The notes under the pieces were generated by a model that ran no database searches, was not told the DNA's origin, and was given only the letters and a program-made list of their open reading frames with translations. A DNA stretch of 64,000 nt, taken from positions 15,429,340 through 15,493,339 of the forward strand of contig NC_089323.1 in the NCBI RefSeq assembly GCF_036669915.1. Direction: 5' to 3'. Source of the DNA: Pocillopora verrucosa. Lineage: Eukaryota; Cnidaria; Anthozoa; Scleractinia; Pocilloporidae. Positions 58,415 through 64,000 of the stretch are shown here, piece by piece (the stretch's first letter is position 1; each line of letters starts with the position of its first letter). A program made the translations under genes and the position numbers.

Positions 58415-58795
58415 ATGTTTCACGACTTCAAACTTTTTAACACTTTGAAAATGAAAACTAGAGACCACTTTAAACACATAGAAATTCAGTATTTCGCTTC
58501 TCTGTTTATGATTTTTATTCAGTTAAACCTACTAGTAGTTTTACTAAGCATGTTTTGCTGGAGTGAATGGGGTATAAGTCAAACTGAATTGGGTTTCAAT
58601 TCGTCTTACCTTGAATTCAAAGACACCTCAGGCTTAAGCGAGCCTGTAAAATGTCGAGCCAGCGGAATGCCGTTTTGTGCTGAATCAAATCCGTTTAGAT
58701 CCTCTTCATCTCTACATGAAGTATTGACATCCGACTTTGAGGTCTGTTTTCACACAATCAAACAGTATAAAAAAGTTAAACAAACTTTCTTATAA
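58415..58795 (+). CDS. Possible small membrane protein, unrecognised
   Basis: A 126-codon ORF with an internal Met start candidate (MKTRDHFKHIEIQYFASL). It has one strongly hydrophobic segment (FMIFIQLNLLVVLLSMFCW) followed by a polar, Ser/Glu-rich part with four Cys. This layout resembles a type II membrane protein. No splice sites or relatives are seen, and a chance ORF is quite possible. Confidence 0.25.
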   Translation: MFHDFKLFNTLKMKTRDHFKHIEIQYFASLFMIFIQLNLLVVLLSMFCWSEWGISQTELGFNSSYLEFKDTSGLSEPVKCRASGMPFCAESNPFRSSSSLHEVLTSDFEVCFHTIKQYKKVKQTFL

Positions 58796-58837
58796 TTAAT
58801 AGCTTTCCGGCGCTCTCCTAATAAAAATTATACATAA

Positions 58838-58995
58838 TGTCTGCCATTCAATTCATATGATGTACGAAAATTTGATATTGGATCAACTAATTATCACCTT
58901 ATAAATATTTTACCTTCTTCTCATCACTTATCTACTCAATATTGTATTAATATTGTAAGGAGAAATTTTGTCCTTGTCACTGCTGCGACTTAAGG
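58838..58995. repeat. Dispersed repeat family 3, partial copy
   Basis: CCATTCAATTCATATGATG, TTGATATTGGATCAACTAATTA, CTTCTCATCACTTATC, AATATTGTAAGGAGAAATTTTG, then CACTGCTGCGACTTAAGG. Confidence 0.6.
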
Positions 58996-59049
58996 TTTAG
59001 AATACACCGATCAAATCCCTTGATATCAAACTGCTATGGCAATTAATAA

Positions 59050-59190
59050 CAAAGTAATTTAGTATTATCAACTGAGTTGATAAATGGTCAAATTTTGTTG
59101 GTGGCTAATTTACGTTATCAACTCGGTTGATAATGCTAAATTACCCTGTTATACTCTCCCACCGACGTTGCACCACAGTTTCTTTAGAGC
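59050..59190. repeat. MITE-like family 1, internally deleted copy
   Basis: TTATCAACTGAGTTGATAAA, then GTGGCTAATTTACG, TTATCAACTCGGTTGATAA and the tail CTCCCACCGACGTTGCACC, ACAGTTTCTTTAGAG. Confidence 0.7.
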
Positions 59191-61065
59191 TTTAATCAAT
59201 AACAGACCCGTTTAGAATGTCTACATTTACAAATGAACCTTACACTTTGTTCGGCCATGTGTAGTTTACACCGAAAAAGAAATGTCATATCAAATCAAAA
59301 CGAAGACATTTGTGTAGCTGAGGCACAAAATAAATTCCCTTATGCTACAAAAACTTCTGAAATTAGCAGCATATTCAGAACAACTTTTTTTTGCAAAATT
59401 TTAGGTAATGTCCTTAATTAACGGAAGCTACAAAAATTTGAAATTTTTCAAGCTAAAAATTTCGCTGCAGAGTTAAATCATGCGCATTATTAAAAAAGCT
59501 GATTGAACAAACTACTGGAACCATAAGAGTTACTCTTCCTAATGGTAGATTTAAATTTTGACTTTCACCTTGGAAAACAGATCTTTTTCATCCATAAATT
59601 GATAAAAATCACTTCGAATACGGTATTATTAAATTAAATGCAAGACCCAGTATATCATTTATATCTTCATCAGCAATGGTTCAAAAAGGTAATAAAATTC
59701 ATATTTCCAAGTTTGAAATCCAATAAAATACCAATAGCACTGTACAAAACGAAACATTTTTTTACGCAATCGCACAACCCCTTCGGGAATCAATTGTTTT
59801 AAAATGATTCACGGAACTCACAACCACAATTTAAACCCTTAGTGCGAATTCAGTTCTTTTAAACTCAAAGCAGCAAAATTGGAACAAAATTCTTGAAACA
59901 TGCAACAACAACACCATTAAATATTTGATGACAAATTTTTAGCTGAAATTTTTACACAAAAGCCACAGACTGTTTTGATCTGTTATACACTCGACTGCAA
60001 AAACGTTGACACTATAAAGCGTGAGCAGTGAAGGACGAGACCCATCAGCTTTATGGGTCCACATGTACATGATAACCCCAATTAGTTGCACGTAGTAAAT
60101 GATAGAAGCTACCCACGCTTTTCTGACAGAAAAAAATTGTCTTCAACAAAGATTTTCATAAATAATTAAAACAGTAAAGCATTGATAATAAAACTATGCC
60201 TTCATTTTCCATGAAGCCGTTTGGTCTCATCCTTCACGAATCATACTTTTTAGGTATCAAAGTGTTTGCAATGGAGTGTATGCTTCGCCACATCCTCCTT
60301 AGATACACCCAGAAGCTTCCCTCGTGTAGATAAATTTCCCCTCTGTCTAAAACCTTGTGTAACTGTTTGAATTCTGACATGGATACTCAAGTGAGAGAAA
60401 ATATACCATGATTACATTGCATATATTATTTATGTTGCATTTGACATCAATCAGGGCCGCTAATAATCATGTACAACATTACTGCAAAATAAAGCGATCT
60501 GAGTTCATAGTGTTGTTGGAGTAGTAAGTTGTCGCAACAGCGAGCGCACTAATAAAAAGCTACTATACTACACTGGTCTATTCGATCACCCAGTGTTAGC
60601 CCACAAGATTTCTTGAGGCACAGACGACTGAAAGAAAAGTTGTTATACTCTGCAACCTCGCGCTAAAAAACACCTGTTCGTAACAACATGATTTTTTTTT
60701 TCACAGACTGTCACTTTTCCAATTCATTTAACGAAACGAAACTTCGGCCGTTTCATATTTTCAAAGCCAAGTTAACCCAACCATTTCCTTAATATGCTAA
60801 GGTTTTAATTTCTCGAACCGTCTGTCGTTAAATACTCATTATCCATGTTAGATTGAGAAAGATCATCACCATAATCTGCATCGTTTTCAATAAGACGTAA
60901 CTTAATTGCACTACATTTACACAAAGTAGAACAGACCAAGATTTTCACGTTCTTGAATAACTGATCATCCATTTAGAAATAAGATCGATGAATGAAAAGT
61001 GCTAAAATATTATTGTTTTTTAAATATACAGCTGGTGCTACAGCGACTTTTTAAGGAATCCCTAC
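59191..61065. other. AT-rich intergenic
   Basis: Only short ORFs without features. I see nothing else in it. Confidence 0.4.
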
Positions 61066-61218
61066 CTTCAAATGCTTAATTTTCCAGTTTGTTTCAAAAA
61101 TTTCTCGAGGCGAACATGATTTGTAAGTGGGCAGCTCAGGAGACAGGTTTTCATGAACGGTTATTCCACGATTAACGATAAATCCAAGTGTTAGAAATAT
61201 CTTAAAAATTTCTAGCAT
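61066..61218 (-). CDS. Orphan first exon with signal peptide
   Basis: 51 codons from ATG 61218 to a GTAGGG donor in phase 0. It starts MLEIFKIFLTLGFIVNRG, a credible signal peptide, then a polar segment with one Cys and ending WKIKHLK. The P4HTM-like first exons also encode a hydrophobic N-terminus and end in phase 0 after a Lys or Glu, and this lies upstream of gene E on the same strand. No following exon 2 (VGH...) was found, so it may be an alternative start, a decayed copy or an unrelated secreted protein. Confidence 0.3.
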
Positions 61219-61548
61219 TTTGTGCGAAAAACACAACTTGATTAAGGTTTTGGGAGTTTGTTCAAAAACAAAGTACAGTACCGACTAAATCTGAAGAGTT
61301 CTCCAGTAAGGAAATAATGACAAAGAGGACAAAAAGCCGCAAGTCATCAAATATCACGGGCGTAAGTTTTATGATCAGATAATATTATGTCTCTCTTTTT
61401 TGTAAATTCATTGTTCCCTTGTCATCTCATAGGATGTTCGCTAATTTATGCCATTACTGTCGAGGTAGAGGATTTAAACTAACTCGTCAAGCAAATTGAA
61501 AGAAACTGCTATGTCTTATCCTTCAGTTTTAATGATAGACTCATCTGA

Positions 61549-61658
61549 GACAGTCTAAAAAAACTTCGGTTTTTTAAAGACACCTTTAAAGACAGAAAAA
61601 AATAAAGACAGTCTAAAAAAATTCTGTTTTTTAAGGACACCTTTAAAGACAGAAAAAT
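61549..61658. repeat. Tandem duplication, 58-bp unit
   Basis: GACAGTCTAAAAAAACTTCG and GACAGTCTAAAAAAATTCTG start at 61549 and 61607; each is followed by GGACACCTTTAAAGACAGAAA or a close variant. Two copies, a few mismatches. Confidence 0.85.
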
Positions 61659-63844
61659 GTAAAAATGAATCAGTGAGGAAAATAATTGCTGCAAACAATA
61701 GCTGTTGATTGATGTCCTTTGGATAAAGTTACAAGCCCCCAAATAATTATTAAATCTCCTTTTCGTTTTCTTTGTATTAATTGTATTATTGCCAAAAATT
61801 TTTAATTTGAGATGATCGTTTATCAGTAGTTGATAATTAAAATTTTGTCCAATGACAAAAGACTTTGCGTGTTGTTTACCGAAAGATTTCTTATTTAATT
61901 TGATCATGACAAAGTTATCGTATCAAAAAGAACAATAAAACAACTTAAAAATTGTCTTGTGTTTCTTTTTCTTCTCTAATAATTACAAAATTGTAAACAG
62001 ATGTTAGGTTCTTTGAAAAGCTTAAAGGGAAAAGATTTCAAAGTAACCACATAGTTATGTGACCTTTTAAAAATTAGTTTTATTATATTTAACAATTATC
62101 GGTAATCAACGAAGAGGGGGTAAACATTCTCTATTTTCATCGACGCGGAGGGGATAATCGTATAAGTAAATCTCACTCAGACACCAAGGAATAAGCTTAT
62201 TTCTGTTGATACACCGAAGAATGGTCGACATCGGAATCTTAGCTTTTGACGCACGATTTTGTCTAGGTCTTCAGCTGCTCAGAAGCGAATGGCACTTTCT
62301 AATCACTTCCATTAAGCGGCGCTGCATTTGCCGGTAACCCTCTATTTAGCAGTTAGTCATCCAAGTCCCTTAGTTAACGTAATCTTCACCTCTAGTAACG
62401 GTCGTGGTTACCCTTAACTGAGTCCCAAAAGCCTTCATGCGCTGTCCTCCACCTGTATTAAACGGTCAGTTGAAGCGGCACCTCTTAAATAAAACTGAGA
62501 AAAACATTTCAAGTAAAATAAGTCAGTTTTTCATCTCCCGGAATCAATTTTACAAGTATCTTTGAACGTTTTTACGTACATTTAGTTGTCAATTTTGGCA
62601 TGATAAGGCGATTTTATCAATTTTTAAAACTAGCTCTATTCTGCGTACCCTGTATTAAGCGATCAACCTTTTGTTAAGTACGTAGTCACCTCGACATTTC
62701 CGGTGGATAACCGCTCATACAGGTTTGACTGTAATGTGTAGGTCACAAAATGAAATGGAATTAGTTCATTTTCTTTATCGACCCATTCCAAAATCAATGA
62801 ACGTATTACAAGCATCGTCTAATTATTTCTCACTGATCATTCGTGAAATTTGTTATGCAAGCGTTGGCAGATACAAAAATATGCAACAGACATTGTCAGA
62901 CGTTTTTTCGTTTCTCGTCACCAGTCTTTCTCAGTTTTCGTATTCTGAAGTTCTAAAGTAGACAAATAAAATGTGCTTTCATAAAGAATTTCCTAACCGG
63001 ACGTTAAAAGCAGGCGGTTTAGGAAACCGAAAAACTTGAACTTCCGCGATCTTAAAAAAAACTGGCTGGACTTTTCATTCATTATTCATTATTTCTTCCC
63101 CTCCTTGTGGAGAATAGTGAATAGCGAATAGCCTCGAAGTTTAACTGAATTTTGCATTACCAGCAAGACAACATAATCCTCCTCTCTAGTTTTGCATTAC
63201 ACACGAAAATGACATTTCAAACGCCACGTTGCTCAAATTTCTAATTTAATTCACTCGATACCGCATGTCTCAATTAGTGGAGAGACGTTTGTCGGAATAC
63301 ATTTCAAATCTCATCAACTACCTTTCATGCTAAGCAAACTAAACGATATTACACACTATTGCAAGCTCTTAAAATCGTGACGATTAGAGTGACAGATCTA
63401 TAGTATAAAAATAAAATATTAAAACGACCTGCACTTGAATACCATATCAATACACACCTACAGATGGATTAAAAAAAATCTGTCGGACATCTTCCTGTTT
63501 TGAATAAAAAAAACTCTCGAATTAAACTTCCCTTCCATGCTGGTTCGCGGGATTTACTTTTCTAGAACGCTGCGTTTTGTTTAATTGGGCTTGAAATAAC
63601 CACGGCATTGGTTTTATCTCGAATGAGTGACAATTTTAAATATTAATTGAGGTAATTTTCTATTTTTTGGCAGTCATAGAAGGTGTGAGACTAAAAATAA
63701 TCAACCAATTCAGCTGGAAGAACAATACAAGCGTTACATAAAGAAAAGAAAATATTTTATACGATTCAACAAAAAGCGTGATATTTGTTCAGTTGGACCA
63801 GATATCGAACTACATGTCGAAAGATGAATATCTTTTTTTGCATA
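61659..63844. other. Intergenic
   Basis: No supported gene or repeat family. The minus-strand ORF at 61907-61509 is driven by the 58-bp duplication and is not called. Confidence 0.35.
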
Positions 63845-63868
63845 ATGATTTTCCGTGGTCCGTTTAAT

Positions 63869-64000
63869 ATGAAGCACTTATTTCGAACGAGTAGACTTCT
63901 CGTTTTTATCTTTCTGCTAGTTGGTTTTTCGTCTAAAACACCGATCTTAGCGAACGAGAAAAATTTTCACCCAGATGTATGTTCGCCACAGACCCCAGAC
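63869..64000 (+). CDS. N-terminus of a secreted protein gene, cut by window end
   Basis: ATG at 63869 opens a frame running to the window end (44 codons): a classical signal peptide MKHLFRTSRLLVFIFLLVGF with a basic n-region and Leu/Phe/Val core, then a polar mature start (ANEKNFHPDVCSPQTPD) with one Cys. In-frame upstream Mets at 63845 and 63824 exist, but the one at 63869 places the signal best. The family cannot be told from this fragment. Confidence 0.5.
   Translation, partial: MKHLFRTSRLLVFIFLLVGFSSKTPILANEKNFHPDVCSPQTPD

Noticed and set aside
61509..61907. Minus-strand ORF of 132 codons with repeated SLKVSLKNR
   Set aside because: The repeat is only the 58-bp DNA duplication read through; otherwise Asn/Lys-rich AT sequence.
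1..64000. CRISPR array, operon or prokaryotic system
   Set aside because: Spliced genes, LINE remnant and MITE-like repeats show an animal nuclear genome; the tandem repeats lack unique spacers.

Overview
The window is eukaryotic, spliced and AT-rich. Short exons lie in long introns full of small dispersed hairpin repeats. These repeats, together with the gene content, suggest an anthozoan cnidarian, most likely a stony coral; this is inference, because no species marker was seen.

The main content is an array of five paralogous genes for transmembrane prolyl 4-hydroxylase-like proteins (P4HTM family: N-terminal hydrophobic anchor, EF-hand pair, then an Fe(II)/2-oxoglutarate dioxygenase core). 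From left to right: gene A (minus, 9814-1301), gene B (minus, 21028-14346), gene C (minus, 29903-22793), gene D (plus, 31323-36102) and gene E (minus, 57521-45593). I rebuilt every exon from splice sites. All five share the same exon order and intron phases (82-nt exon 2, 35-nt exon 5, 58-nt exon 7), so they arose by duplication. C and D are head to head across about 1.4 kb.

The copies have diverged functionally. A, D and E keep the HxD...H iron triad and the 2-oxoglutarate lysine. B keeps HxD but has Gln for the distal His. C has lost both iron-binding histidines (Gln and Tyr) and carries an extra 116-residue exon inside the catalytic domain. B and C share a C-terminal module missing from the other three, and both have lost the central Gly of EF-hand 1. 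B and C therefore look like a sub-lineage moving from oxygenase to non-catalytic, possibly sensor or binding, protein. This is the most interesting signal in the window.

Other genes: the 3' end of an unrecognised plus-strand gene at 1-275; a compact two-exon plus-strand gene (12976-13481, 132 aa); an unrecognised multi-exon minus-strand locus at 43.0-44.35 kb; two well-formed terminal exons of an unrecognised plus-strand gene (38930-40878); isolated first-exon candidates with signal peptides at 45311 (no signal), 61218 (minus) and 63869 (plus, cut by the window end).

The rest is intron and intergenic DNA with at least eight small repeat families, a LINE 3' remnant, an 8-bp satellite about 400 bp long in an intron of gene E, two further minisatellites in the same gene, and many poly-C/poly-G runs.
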